14,833 nt of DNA from an uncultured Eubacteriales bacterium (GCA_958352145.1 CATWNM010000044.1:1-14833); one strand, 5' to 3'; counted from the stretch's first letter, positions 1 to 8,096 are shown. Numbers and translations: made by a program. The notes: generated by a model from the letters alone, not told the origin.

Positions 1-7
1 CTTTCTC

Positions 8-36
8 ATTCTACCACTCCTTCCCCTCCTTGTCAA
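8..36 (-). promoter_or_regulatory. Divergent sigma-A-type promoter reading out of the window
   Basis: On the minus strand there is a TTGACA -35 box (31-36), a 17-bp spacer and a TAGAAT -10 box (8-13). Only one base departs from the housekeeping consensus. Transcription would start near base 1 and run left, so a divergent gene probably lies just outside the window. The gene itself is not visible. Confidence 0.6.
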
Positions 37-128
37 TACCTTTTTCTCCTTTTTTAATCTTTTTTATTTTAAAAGAATACTTTCACAGGGAAAAGGAAAC
101 AATTTATCCGAAACACGGAGGTGATACC

Positions 129-797
129 ATGGCTACCTGCATTATCAGAACGGTCATTATCTACATATTGCTAGTGTTGGCAATACGGACGACCGGGAAA
201 AGGCAAATCGGCGAGCTTGAAATTTCGGAACTTGTTTCCACTTTTTTGATATCTGAACTAGCTTCAATGCCGATTGGAAATCAAGAAATACCACTTTCTT
301 TCGCCATAGTTCCAATTTTAATCATTATCTCGCTGGAAGTCATCATTTCGTTTTGCTCTACCCGTTCCAGCGTCATGAAACGAATTTTCCTCGGATCGCC
401 ATCTATTTTGATTCAGCGCGGCAAAGTCAAGCAAAAAGAACTTAGCAAAGCGCGCATGTCGATGGAGGAATTGCTTAGCCAACTCCGTCAAAATGGCGTT
501 ACTACGGTAGAAGACGCGGACTACGCCATACTTGAAAACAATGGAAAACTTTCCGTCATTCCGCGCGCGGCGGCGCAGCCAGTCACAACAAAAGATCTGA
601 ATCTGCAAGTCGGGGAAAGCGGAATCGCGCACGCAATTATCATCGACGGCACCGTAAAAAAGGAGGCGCTGCGCGGCGCCGGGAAAAGCGAAATCTGGCT
701 GGAGGAAGAAATCCGCAAATCCAAGCTCTCGCAAAAAGAAATTTTTCTTATGTCGGTGGACGATCTCGGCAAAGTGTATATTATAAAAAAGGAGTAA
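129..797 (+). CDS. DUF421 / YetF-like membrane protein
   Basis: This 222-aa protein matches the DUF421 family (YetF, YrbG and YcaP relatives), small membrane proteins of unknown biochemical role that are common in spore-forming Firmicutes. The N-terminal part has hydrophobic segments at about residues 4-20, 35-50 and 54-74. Between the first two sits the family-typical stretch RTTGKRQIGELEISELV. The rest is a soluble, charged C-terminal domain, including SPSILIQRGKVKQKEL. An in-frame ATG lies upstream at 30, but the start at 129 is chosen because GGAGGTGAT (117-125) sits directly before it and because residues upstream of it do not look like the family. It is followed after 7 bases by the DUF4363 gene, whose ribosome-binding site overlaps this stop codon, so the two are almost certainly co-transcribed. 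Family assignment is confident; function is unknown. Confidence 0.9.
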   Translation: MATCIIRTVIIYILLVLAIRTTGKRQIGELEISELVSTFLISELASMPIGNQEIPLSFAIVPILIIISLEVIISFCSTRSSVMKRIFLGSPSILIQRGKVKQKELSKARMSMEELLSQLRQNGVTTVEDADYAILENNGKLSVIPRAAAQPVTTKDLNLQVGESGIAHAIIIDGTVKKEALRGAGKSEIWLEEEIRKSKLSQKEIFLMSVDDLGKVYIIKKE

Positions 798-804
798 TAT
801 ACTA

Positions 805-1182
805 ATGAAGCATTTTGTAATCGCGCTGCTCGTGCTCGCACTGATCGCCGGCTTCTGCATCTGGGGGACGGCAGCCAGCACAGCGATTGTCGACGAGATC
901 CTCGGCGAACTGCACCGTGCGCCGATCGATACGGACACAGTTCCGGAAAATGCGCGCGAAGTCAGCCAAAATGTCCTTTCACTCTGGGAAGAAAGATTTT
1001 TTACGATCAGTATGTTCCTACCGCATGAGCATTTGGACGAGATCAAGCAGAAAATAGTATCCCTGAACAGCTATGCGGCCAGCAGCGAAGCGGCCGAATG
1101 GCGGGAAGCGCATGCCATTCTAGAAGAGGCGCTTTATCATCTGCGTAACCTGATCCAAGCCAATATTGACAATATCCTATAA
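805..1182 (+). CDS. DUF4363 family protein
   Basis: This is a 125-aa protein with one N-terminal membrane segment or uncleaved signal (residues 4-24). A predicted helical, charged extracytoplasmic domain follows, with the conserved-looking stretch LWEERFFTISMFLPHEHLDEI (split here as LWEERFFTIS and MFLPHEHLDEI). It fits DUF4363, a family commonly encoded right after DUF421 genes in Clostridia. Its ribosome-binding site (AAAAAAGGAG, ending at 794) overlaps the stop of the DUF421 gene, indicating translational linkage. The pair probably acts together in the membrane, but no reaction can be inferred. A strong terminator lies about 60 bases downstream and closes the transcription unit. Confidence 0.8.
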   Translation: MKHFVIALLVLALIAGFCIWGTAASTAIVDEILGELHRAPIDTDTVPENAREVSQNVLSLWEERFFTISMFLPHEHLDEIKQKIVSLNSYAASSEAAEWREAHAILEEALYHLRNLIQANIDNIL

Positions 1183-1242
1183 AGCGCTCGTGGCCGGCGG
1201 AAGAATATCATGCTATGACGGGTTATTGTGAAAATAAGGTAC

Positions 1243-1281
1243 AACAGCGGCAAGGGAAACCGTTCCTTGCCGCTGTTTTTT
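1243..1281 (+). terminator. Intrinsic terminator of the DUF421-DUF4363 unit
   Basis: A 13-bp perfect stem (AACAGCGGCAAGG pairing with CCTTGCCGCTGTT) with a 9-base loop is followed by six T residues (1276-1281). It is a textbook intrinsic terminator on the plus strand. Confidence 0.9.
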
Positions 1282-1303
1282 ACAAAGCGCATACCGTTGC
1301 AAA

Positions 1304-1650
1304 TTATTCTTTTAAAAACGGGACACTTTCCTTTAAAATATTTAATATCACTGCTAATTGGTTATCTGAACAATGATCCAATATCTCATTGATTTCGTTT
1401 AGATAGATATTTTTTTCCCGATTCTTTTCTTTCGACGTATTCTGAAAAGGTATAATGTCATTTGCGGTAATTCCGAAGTACTCTATTAAGTCTATCAGCT
1501 TGCCAGGCTAAATCGGCGTTCTCCACGCTCACATTGACCCAAATAATTTGTCTCTGTTTATAATACTTCGGCTAATCGTTCAAGCGTTAAGCCTTTTAAT
1601 TTTCTATATTTTCTTATGTTCTTGCCAATTTTAAAAGACAAATTATCCAT
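1304..1650 (-). pseudogene. Broken XRE-family (HTH_3) transcriptional regulator
   Basis: Read from ATG at 1650 on the minus strand, the sequence begins MDNLSFKIGKNIRKYRKLKG, then LTLERLAEVL, a typical helix-turn-helix start. An in-frame TAA (1558-1560) follows at once. Translation resumes in the same frame as TETNYLGQCERGERRFSLA, the classic second half of an XRE domain. It then hits TGA/TAG unless one base is inserted near 1500. In the shifted frame it continues as KLIDLIEYFGITANDIIPF and an intact C-terminus ending VPFLKE at a TAA (1304). The gene therefore carries at least one nonsense mutation and one single-base deletion. It would have encoded a DNA-binding repressor of about 114 residues. 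It is divergent from the broken membrane gene at 1796 and probably once controlled it. Confidence 0.85.
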
Positions 1651-1721
1651 ATTATCATCCCTTTCTCACTTTGTATTTTATAGTGATGTTCCAGAATGCA
1701 CGAGTTACAGAATGCAATTAA

Positions 1722-1744
1722 AATCATTGCATTTTACAATGATT
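1722..1744. promoter_or_regulatory. Inverted repeat, possible relic operator
   Basis: AATCATTG (1722-1729) and CAATGATT (1737-1744) form a perfect 8-bp inverted repeat with a 7-base spacer. It touches the -35 box of the plus-strand promoter and lies between the two divergent broken genes. That placement suits an operator for the XRE repressor; this role is inferred. Confidence 0.4.
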
Positions 1745-1773
1745 TGACATTGGCAAAACAATTTGCGTGTAAT
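1744..1773 (+). promoter_or_regulatory. Sigma-A-type promoter of the broken membrane gene
   Basis: A perfect TTGACA (1744-1749), an 18-bp spacer and TGTAAT (1768-1773) point into the decayed gene that begins near 1796. The promoter appears intact although its gene is not. Confidence 0.5.
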
Positions 1774-1795
1774 AACATTGCAATAGGCAGTTGTT

Positions 1796-2324
1796 GCCAA
1801 AAAAGAACAAGGAGAAAAAAACGCTATTCAAAATCCTCAAATTTCAGATAACAGCATTGCGCCCCCAAAAAACGCCGCGCCTATCCAACCGAAATTGACA
1901 AAAAAGAAAAAGGTAATATTAAGTGGAATCGCCGTTATTGTAATTATTGCTTTTGCTGTCATCTTTAATATTGCCAGAGGTTCCGTTTTGATAGATTGGT
2001 AAGCGAAATGTTAGACAAATATCCTTTTGTTGATAATTCAAGAGTGTCAGATGGCAGCTACTTAAAAATTGCACCAATCCATATGATAAAGCCGTCGATG
2101 ATATGACCTATGTCGAGTTATCGACATTCGACAAAAAACAAAGCGACTCGCTGGATGGAATTAAATTTATAAATGAGAAACTTGGGTTTACGGATGCGCT
2201 ATATTCAAAAATGCTTCAAACGACCACTTTAATGGGCAGACAAACAAAAGAAAAAAATAAATATCGTGTTAACTGGACGTATCACCCAAACCAGGGGCTT
2301 GAAGTAATGTACGAGAAGAAATAG
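1796..2324 (+). pseudogene. Remnant of a single-pass (probably zinc-ribbon) membrane protein
   Basis: Coding sequence can be followed through three reading frames. The first frame (from about 1787) gives AVVAKKEQGEKNAIQNPQIS, a Lys-rich stretch, and one membrane helix, ILSGIAVIVIIAFAVIFNIA (about 1915-1975), before a TAA at 2000. The second gives VSEMLDKYPFVDNSRVSDG (about 1999-2075). The third gives NPYDKAVDDM and continues without a break to ITLE-free end YHPNQGLEVMYEKK at the TAG (2322-2324). At least two frameshifts are needed. The N-terminus looks deleted: the opening AVVAKK resembles the end of a CxxC zinc-ribbon head (CGAVV-type), common in Firmicutes membrane proteins of this shape, and no CxxC pairs remain upstream. 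Function of the intact protein is unknown. Confidence 0.7.
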
Positions 2325-2490
2325 TGAAAAATGAAATAAAGAGACGGTTGGTCGCTGCAGCGCCGCATTTGTTTTCAAAGCACAAATGAAAAAGGATTGG
2401 TACGCGCGTCCAGACTGAAAGGTGCATATAAAGCGGCGCAGGTTCGCGTTGTATGCGCATGTTTAATCATCATATTTGTCCATTATTATG

Positions 2491-2525
2491 AGACCGGCCG
2501 CAGGCTTTGAGGCCGGTCTTATTAA
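2491..2525 (+). terminator. Hairpin, weak terminator candidate
   Basis: AGACCGGCC (2491-2499) pairs perfectly with GGCCGGTCT (2511-2519) around an 11-base loop. The tail TATTAAG is only weakly U-rich, so termination is possible but not certain. It lies between the relic genes and the next promoter. Confidence 0.45.
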
Positions 2526-2564
2526 GTCTTAAGGCATGGTTTTTCGCGATTTTACCGTATTTCA

Positions 2565-2593
2565 TTGACGAGAGGGGTATAATATGTTATAAT
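2565..2593 (+). promoter_or_regulatory. Sigma-A-type promoter of the DUF512-der-obgE operon
   Basis: TTGACG (2565-2570), a 17-bp spacer and a perfect TATAAT (2588-2593) stand 37 bases before the DUF512 start codon. A second TATAAT at 2578-2583 is too close to this -35 box. This is the only strong promoter seen before the four-gene cluster. Confidence 0.75.
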
Positions 2594-2630
2594 AAAATAA
2601 TTCTGGACATGTATACGGAGGTGATAGAGA

Positions 2631-3950
2631 ATGGTGGAGATTGCCGCCGTACAGGCGCACAGCCGCGCGGCGCGTGCAGGTATCTCAGCCGGCGACATCC
2701 TGCTTGCGGTCAACGGCCACGAAATCCACGACGTTCTCGATTACCGTTTTTATCTTGCCGAGCGCCGCGTTGCGCTCGCGCTGCGCCGCGCAGACATGGA
2801 TTTTGAAGCGGAAATCTGTAAAGGCGAATATGACGATATCGGGCTGGAATTTGCCACGCCCCTAATGGACAAAAAACACCGCTGCGCCAATCAGTGCATT
2901 TTCTGTTTTATCGACCAACTCCCGCCCGGACTGCGTGAAACGCTGTATTTTAAGGATGATGACTCCCGCCTTTCCTTTCTGCACGGCAACTATATCACGC
3001 TGACCAACCTGGACGAGGCTGAAATCGACCGCATCATCCGCATGAAGATCACGCCCGTCAACATCTCTGTGCATACGACGAATCCGGAGCTTCGGATCCG
3101 CATGATGAAAAACCGCCGGGCAGGCGAGGTGCTATCCTATCTTCAAAAGTTCAAGGAGGGCGGCACGCATATGCGCGCGCAGATCGTGCTGTGCCGCGCC
3201 GTCAACGACGGCGAAGAACTGCTGCGCACCATGCGCGATCTGGAAACGCTTTGGCCCAATCTCGACTCAGTCTCCATCGTGCCTGCCGGGCTGACCAAAT
3301 TTCGCGCGGGACTGTATCCGCTTTCCGCTTACACAGCCGACGAATGCCGGGAAATCGTGGCCGACGTGACAAACTTCGGCGACGCTTGCCTTGAAAAATA
3401 CGGTACGCGCCTCTTTTTTCCGGCCGACGAACTGTATATCAAGGGCGGCCTTCCGATCCCAGACGCCGCCTTTTACGAAGAATTCACCCAAATTGAAAAC
3501 GGCGTGGGCATGCTCGCTTCGCTTTCCTCAGAATTTGATCTGGAACTCGATTTTCTGCCGGACTACATCGCCGCGCTTGGGGACCGGCGGCGCGAAATAT
3601 CGGTCGCGACCGGCGCGGCGGCCTATGCGTTTATAAAAAGCCTCTGCGACCGGCTCTCCCTGCTTTGCAAAAACCTGCATATTCACGTATACAAGATCAC
3701 CAACCATTTTTTCGGAGAAGAAATCACGGTTTCCGGGTTGTTGACCGGAACGGATATCGCACAGCAGCTTTCCGGGCAGCCGCTCGGAGAAGCGCTGCTC
3801 CTCCCCGCCGCTACCCTGCGCGCGGAGGGCGACCTGTTTCTCTGCGGTATGCCGCGCGAAACGCTTTCGCAAAAATTAAACACACCGATCTTTTTTACCG
3901 AAAACAACGGCACGGATTTCATCTCCAAAATTTTCGGAATTTCGATCTGA
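2631..3950 (+). CDS. DUF512 radical-SAM protein with N-terminal PDZ domain
   Basis: This 439-aa protein has the layout of the conserved DUF512 family. A PDZ-like domain comes first (about residues 5-60, AGISAGDILLAVNGHEI). It is followed by a radical-SAM core and a C-terminal DUF512 domain (FPADELYIKGG, then EFTQIENGVGMLASL). The cysteines C85, C89 and C92 in RCANQCIFCFIDQLPPG have the CxxxCxxC spacing that binds the radical-SAM [4Fe-4S] cluster. The start is fixed by GGAGGTGAT (2617-2625). The family is widespread in Clostridia and often lies beside der. Its reaction is not established, so none is given here. It is first in a plus-strand operon; the next gene begins 13 bases after its stop. 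Confidence 0.92.
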   Translation: MVEIAAVQAHSRAARAGISAGDILLAVNGHEIHDVLDYRFYLAERRVALALRRADMDFEAEICKGEYDDIGLEFATPLMDKKHRCANQCIFCFIDQLPPGLRETLYFKDDDSRLSFLHGNYITLTNLDEAEIDRIIRMKITPVNISVHTTNPELRIRMMKNRRAGEVLSYLQKFKEGGTHMRAQIVLCRAVNDGEELLRTMRDLETLWPNLDSVSIVPAGLTKFRAGLYPLSAYTADECREIVADVTNFGDACLEKYGTRLFFPADELYIKGGLPIPDAAFYEEFTQIENGVGMLASLSSEFDLELDFLPDYIAALGDRRREISVATGAAAYAFIKSLCDRLSLLCKNLHIHVYKITNHFFGEEITVSGLLTGTDIAQQLSGQPLGEALLLPAATLRAEGDLFLCGMPRETLSQKLNTPIFFTENNGTDFISKIFGISI

Positions 3951-3963
3951 CGGAGGGTATTCC

Positions 3964-4704
3964 ATGATGAAAAAACTTTTGATTACATGCGTTTGTGTAG
4001 CGCTTCTCACACAGTTTTTTGCCTGCAAAGAGCGCAGCGAGCCGAATGCCGGAACATCCGGCGAACCAGCGTCCGAAAGCACGGCGGCAGGGCAGCCGCT
4101 TGCCCCCGTCTACAGCGTGGAGACGGAAACGCCCGATTTCGGGGCTTCCATGCAGATTTCCTACGACGTTTTGAAAACGGGAGACGAAGCTTTGGATGAA
4201 GCTCTCCTGACTCAGGCAAAAAATGAACTTTCTAAATATATCCCGAACGTATCCTCGATTTCCGCGGAGGGCGGAGAAGCGCAGTACAGCGTTACAGCCA
4301 AAAGCGTCTATGCGGATGAACGGCTCCTATCCGCCATCTTTACCGGCAGCTATACGGTCTATTCGCTCGGCGGCAGCGCAGACGAAATCAGTGGCGACAT
4401 CTTTTACACGGCCAATATTGATCTTCGGGAGCGAGAACTGCTTGACGGCGGCGATATATTTGATGATTTTTCGGCGTTTGTCCGGGCGTTCACCGACGGA
4501 AAATTCGAAGGCGGCGCACAAGACACGGATTATGCCGCCCTAATTGTGCCGTACCGGGCAGAATACGGCATTTATCCCTACGTCTGCTTTGATAAAGATT
4601 ATTTTTACGTGAACATCACCGAAACGGGCGTAACCGAGACCAACACGCTCTATAAAATTCCCCGCGCGGCCGCGGCCGCGTTTCTGGACGCGGATTTTCG
4701 ATAA
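3964..4704 (+). CDS. Putative lipoprotein, DUF3298/DUF4163-like
   Basis: This 246-aa protein begins with a lipoprotein-type signal (MMKKLLITCVCVALLTQFFA, then Cys21). The lipobox FFAC is acceptable but not ideal. A Ser/Ala/Glu-rich linker to about residue 50 is followed by a folded domain. That domain has the YSVETETPDF start and the LDGGDIFDDFSAFV and YFYVNIT segments reminiscent of the extracytoplasmic DUF4163/DUF3298 domains found in PdaC and RsiV-type proteins. This family match is by eye and tentative. GGAGGG at 3952-3957 precedes the start. It lies between the radical-SAM gene and der in one operon; a functional tie to either is not evident. It probably sits on the outer face of the membrane. 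Confidence 0.7.
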   Translation: MMKKLLITCVCVALLTQFFACKERSEPNAGTSGEPASESTAAGQPLAPVYSVETETPDFGASMQISYDVLKTGDEALDEALLTQAKNELSKYIPNVSSISAEGGEAQYSVTAKSVYADERLLSAIFTGSYTVYSLGGSADEISGDIFYTANIDLRERELLDGGDIFDDFSAFVRAFTDGKFEGGAQDTDYAALIVPYRAEYGIYPYVCFDKDYFYVNITETGVTETNTLYKIPRAAAAAFLDADFR

Positions 4705-4731
4705 AACGGCAGAAAAAAGGACGGATCAAAA

Positions 4732-6057
4732 ATGGCAAAACCGATTGTAGCGATTGTCGGACGGCCAAACGTCGGCAAAAGCACGCTGTTTAATAAACTG
4801 ATCGGCGAACGCCGGGCGATCGTAGAGGATACGCCCGGCGTAACGCGCGACCGCATTTACGGCGAAAGCGAATGGCGCGGACGGACATTTGTCGTCATCG
4901 ACACCGGCGGAATCGAACCCAAAACCGATAATATTCTTTTAAAACAAATGCGTATGCAGGCGCAGATCGCAATTGAAACGGCAGACGTGATCGTTTTTTT
5001 GTGCGATATCCGCGCGGGTCTTGTCGCCGACGACCGGGACATCGCAGTCATGCTTAAGAAAAGCGGCAAACCGGTCATCGTCGCCATAAATAAAATTGAC
5101 CAGATCGGAGGTCTGCCGCTTGGCTTCTATGAGTTTTATGAGCTTGGCTTCGACAAAGATCCGATTGCGCTCTCCTCCGTACACGGCAGCGGCACGGGCG
5201 ATCTTTTGGACGCGATTTCCGACGCGCTCCCGGCGCCGGAAACACAGGACGAGGAGGACGACAGTGTCAAGGTAGCGGTCATCGGCAAACCGAATGCGGG
5301 CAAGTCCTCGCTGGTCAACCGAATCCTCGGCGAGGAGCGTCTTATCGTCTCCGATATATCGGGCACAACCCGTGACGCGGTCGACACGCTTGTGGAATGT
5401 CCGCAAGGGCGCTACACGCTGATCGATACGGCCGGCATCCGGCGCAAAGCCCGGATCGACGACGTGATCGAGAAATACAGCGTGCTCCGCGCCCATACGG
5501 CGGTGGAACGCGCCGACGTATGCCTGCTTCTGATCGATGCGGCGGAGGGAATCACCGAGCAGGACGAGCACATCGCCGGCATCGCCCATGAGGCCGGAAA
5601 AGCCTGCGTGATCGTGGTCAACAAATGGGATCTAATCGAAAAGGACAACGACAGCGTAAATGAATTTACCAAAAAAATCTACAACGCGCTTGCCTATATG
5701 ACCTACGCGCCCATCCTATTTATCAGTGCAAAAACCGGACAACGCGTCGGCAAACTGCTTGAACACATCAATTATGTCAACGAGCAGGCCAAGCTTCGCA
5801 TTTCCACCGGCATGCTCAATGACATGCTGGGCGAGGCAACCGCAAAAGTCCAGCCTCCCTCCGATAAGGGCAAGCGACTGAAAATCTATTATATGACGCA
5901 GGCCGGCATCGCGCCGCCCACTTTTGTGATTTTTGTCAACAATGCGGAACTTTTCCACTTTTCCTACCAGCGGTATATCGAAAACTGCCTGCGCGAGACA
6001 TTTGGGTTTCGGGGTACGCCAATCCGGTTGGTCATCCGCCAGCGCGGGGACGCCTGA
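4732..6057 (+). CDS. der: Ribosome biogenesis GTPase Der (EngA)
   Basis: Der is a double GTPase needed for late assembly of the 50S ribosomal subunit. This 441-aa protein has the full family architecture. The first G domain has GRPNVGKST (10-18), DTPGVTRD (33-40), DTGG (57-60) and NKID (120-123). An acidic linker (about 170-178) leads to the second G domain, with GKPNAGKSS (185-193), DTAG (232-235) and NKWD (297-300). A KH-like RNA-binding domain follows from about 360. No key residue is missing. A purine-rich AAAAAAGGACGG lies before the ATG. It is third in the operon and is followed by obgE after 37 bases, grouping two ribosome-assembly GTPases. Confidence 0.98.
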   Translation: MAKPIVAIVGRPNVGKSTLFNKLIGERRAIVEDTPGVTRDRIYGESEWRGRTFVVIDTGGIEPKTDNILLKQMRMQAQIAIETADVIVFLCDIRAGLVADDRDIAVMLKKSGKPVIVAINKIDQIGGLPLGFYEFYELGFDKDPIALSSVHGSGTGDLLDAISDALPAPETQDEEDDSVKVAVIGKPNAGKSSLVNRILGEERLIVSDISGTTRDAVDTLVECPQGRYTLIDTAGIRRKARIDDVIEKYSVLRAHTAVERADVCLLLIDAAEGITEQDEHIAGIAHEAGKACVIVVNKWDLIEKDNDSVNEFTKKIYNALAYMTYAPILFISAKTGQRVGKLLEHINYVNEQAKLRISTGMLNDMLGEATAKVQPPSDKGKRLKIYYMTQAGIAPPTFVIFVNNAELFHFSYQRYIENCLRETFGFRGTPIRLVIRQRGDA

Positions 6058-6094
6058 CGTCCGTGCAGTACGGCAAAGTTTCCAAGGAGAATTT

Positions 6095-7372
6095 ATGTTT
6101 GTCGATCATGTGAAAATTTTTGTCAAGGCCGGCGACGGCGGCAACGGCGCCGTCTCTTTCCGCCGGGAAAAATATGTCGCGGCTGGGGGCCCGGACGGCG
6201 GAGACGGCGGCCGCGGCGGCAATATCATTTTGCGGATAGATGAAGGTACGAATACGCTGCTCGCCTTTCGCTACAAGCGCAAATTCATCGCGCAGGACGG
6301 CGAAAACGGGAAAGCCTCGAAAATGCATGGCGCAAACGGCGCCGATCTGGAAATCGCGGTTCCGCCCGGAACGCTTGTGCGGGATACCGAGAGCGGAAAG
6401 ATCATCAAGGATATGTCTAACTGCGAACCGTTTGTGCTCTGCCGCGGTGGCCGGGGCGGATGGGGCAACAGGCATTTTGCCACGCCGACGCGGCAAATCC
6501 CGCGCTTTGCCAAAAGCGGGACGCGGGGCGAGGCGCGGGAGGTCACGCTTGAACTCAAGATGCTGGCCGACGTCGGACTCGTCGGATTTCCGAACGTGGG
6601 AAAATCCTCCATTCTTTCCCGCATCAGTGCGGCAAAGCCGAAAATTGCGGACTATCACTTTACGACGCTCTCCCCCAATCTTGGCGTCGTCCCGGCGGGC
6701 GAGGGACGCGGATTTATTGCCGCTGACATTCCCGGTCTGATCGAGGGCGCCTCCGAGGGACACGGTCTTGGCCATGAATTTTTGCGCCATGTCGACCGAT
6801 GCCGCCTGCTTTGGCATGTAGTAGACGTATCCGGACTCGAGGGCCGCGACCCGGTCACGGACATTCAAACGATTAACCGAGAACTCGCGCGTTACGACAG
6901 AGAACTGGCCGCGCGGCCGCAGATCATCGTTGCAAACAAGAGCGATCTTCTGGAAAGCGCAGAACCAAACCTCGCCGCGTTTGAAAAATTTGTGTCGGAC
7001 AACGGATGGGCGCTGCTCTACGTCAGCGCGCTGACCGGGAAAAACCTGGACGGGCTCGTAAAGCTCACCGCCGAGCGCCTTCGGACACTGCCTCCGCTGA
7101 CCGTGTACGAGCCGGAATATACGCCCGAGGACAGCGTCCTGCCGCGCGGCGAACGCGTTACCACCATCCGGCGTGAGAACGACGTATACTATGTCGAGGG
7201 CGAATGGCTGTACAATCTCATGGGACAGATCAACCCGGATGATTATGAGTCCCTGTCTTTCTTTTCGCGCGTACTGCAAAAGGCCGGCGTCATTGCCATG
7301 CTGGAGGAAAAGGGCGCAAAGGACGGCGATACCGTCAACATTTACGATTTTGAATTTGATTTTGTTAAATAA
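6095..7372 (+). CDS. obgE: GTPase ObgE/CgtA
   Basis: Obg is a GTPase that binds the 50S subunit and links ribosome maturation to growth and, in Bacillus, to stress and sporulation control. This 425-aa protein has the glycine-rich Obg fold (1 to about 158, with GGPDGGDGGRGGN). The G domain has GFPNVGKSS (164-172), DIPG (211-214) and NKSD (281-284), and a C-terminal OCT domain spans about 345-425. The frame is open upstream into der, but the start is placed at 6095. The sequence MFVDHVKIFVKAGDGGNG is the canonical Obg N-terminus, and AAGGAG (6084-6089) lies just before it. It is the last gene of the operon and is followed within 10 bases by a strong terminator. Confidence 0.98.
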   Translation: MFVDHVKIFVKAGDGGNGAVSFRREKYVAAGGPDGGDGGRGGNIILRIDEGTNTLLAFRYKRKFIAQDGENGKASKMHGANGADLEIAVPPGTLVRDTESGKIIKDMSNCEPFVLCRGGRGGWGNRHFATPTRQIPRFAKSGTRGEAREVTLELKMLADVGLVGFPNVGKSSILSRISAAKPKIADYHFTTLSPNLGVVPAGEGRGFIAADIPGLIEGASEGHGLGHEFLRHVDRCRLLWHVVDVSGLEGRDPVTDIQTINRELARYDRELAARPQIIVANKSDLLESAEPNLAAFEKFVSDNGWALLYVSALTGKNLDGLVKLTAERLRTLPPLTVYEPEYTPEDSVLPRGERVTTIRRENDVYYVEGEWLYNLMGQINPDDYESLSFFSRVLQKAGVIAMLEEKGAKDGDTVNIYDFEFDFVK

Positions 7373-7379
7373 TTCAACA

Positions 7380-7422
7380 AAAATTCCGAGAACCGTCAAA
7401 ACGTCGGCTCTCGGAATTTTTT
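7380..7422 (+). terminator. Intrinsic terminator after obgE
   Basis: AAATTCCGAGA and TCTCGGAATTTT pair around a short loop, with one more G-C pair block (CC/GG) inside, and end in a T run (7417-7422). It directly follows the obgE stop, closing the DUF512-obgE operon. Confidence 0.88.
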
Positions 7423-7451
7423 GCAGACAGGAATTTTTTCTTTCCTTATTC

Positions 7452-7481
7452 TGCATAAAAAGGGGCGCTTACGCAAATAAT
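7452..7481 (+). promoter_or_regulatory. Candidate sigma-F promoter of spoIIR
   Basis: TGCATA (7452-7457), a 15-bp spacer and GCAAATAAT (7473-7481) resemble the forespore sigma-F pattern (GYATA, then GGnnAnAnT), with one departure in the -10 box. spoIIR is a known sigma-F target in Bacillus and Clostridia, so position and context agree. This is motif matching by eye. Confidence 0.45.
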
Positions 7482-7511
7482 AATGCACTTGAACATAAGG
7501 AGGCATTGTTT

Positions 7512-8096
7512 TTGCGGTTTCTGAAAATATTTTCCGCTCTGGTACTCGTATCGGCGTTGCTGTACTCGATCTGCTTTGCTGCGGACGGCAGCGTATATCA
7601 CGATGTTCTGCGCCTGCATATCATCGCAGACTCGGACAGCGCGAAAGATCAGGAAACAAAGCTGCTGGTACGAGATTTCATACTGGAAAACTACTCGTCA
7701 AAGCTCTCGGGATGCGAAAATCGCAAAGAGGCTGAAGAAAATGCGCGGACGCTGCTTTCGGAAATGGAAAGCGCGGTAAATGCGTTCCTTGCCGGGAAAG
7801 CGGATTATACCTGCCGGATCACATTGGAAGAACGATATTTTCCTACCAAAACCTATGGAGAATTCAGCCTTCCGCGCGGAAACTATACCGCGCTCTGCAT
7901 CACGCTCGGAAAAGGCGGCGGACAGAATTTCTGGTGCGTGCTCTTTCCCCCGCTCTGCTTGAGCGCGGCTACTGCGGATACGCACGAAATGTTCTTATCC
8001 TGCGGTCTAACCGAGGAAGAATATTTGCTGATGCGCGCCGAAAAGCCAGTGTATAAACTGAAATTCCGCTTTTTGGAATGGCTCGGCGGCGAATAG
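7512..8096 (+). CDS. spoIIR: Stage II sporulation protein R
   Basis: SpoIIR is made in the forespore and secreted into the space between the two sporangium membranes. There it triggers SpoIIGA to process pro-sigma-E in the mother cell. This 194-aa protein has an N-terminal signal or anchor (residues 2-23) and the family signatures LRLHIIADSDSAKDQETKLL, FPTKTYGEFSLPRGNY and GQNFWCVLFPPLC. No ATG is available. The start is set at the TTG at 7512, which lies 8 bases after AAGGAGG (7497-7503). The in-frame TTG at 7506 is only 2 bases from that site. The frame extends upstream into obgE but without family sequence. It forms its own transcription unit after the obgE terminator and shows that the host is a spore former. 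Confidence 0.93.
   Translation: MRFLKIFSALVLVSALLYSICFAADGSVYHDVLRLHIIADSDSAKDQETKLLVRDFILENYSSKLSGCENRKEAEENARTLLSEMESAVNAFLAGKADYTCRITLEERYFPTKTYGEFSLPRGNYTALCITLGKGGGQNFWCVLFPPLCLSAATADTHEMFLSCGLTEEEYLLMRAEKPVYKLKFRFLEWLGGE

Larger units (their letters stand above)
2325..2630. other. Intergenic region without a supported gene
   Basis: No open frame with a ribosome-binding site is seen. The stretch holds a small inverted repeat (CATTTGT 2366-2372 with ACAAATG 2382-2388), a G+C-rich hairpin at 2491-2519 and the promoter of the next operon at 2565-2593. The reverse frame across 2269-2460 overlaps the end of the pseudogene and has no support. Confidence 0.6.

Noticed and set aside
318..1046. 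Minus-strand open frame of 242 codons
   Set aside because: Crosses the DUF421 and DUF4363 genes and their junction in antisense, with no ribosome-binding site.
4939..5589. Minus-strand open frame of 216 codons
   Set aside because: Antisense shadow of der; low-complexity, Arg/Asp-rich product without family features.
6032..7456. Long minus-strand open frame (474 codons)
   Set aside because: It is antisense to obgE, has no ribosome-binding site or family sequence, and arises from the G+C-rich codon use of obgE.
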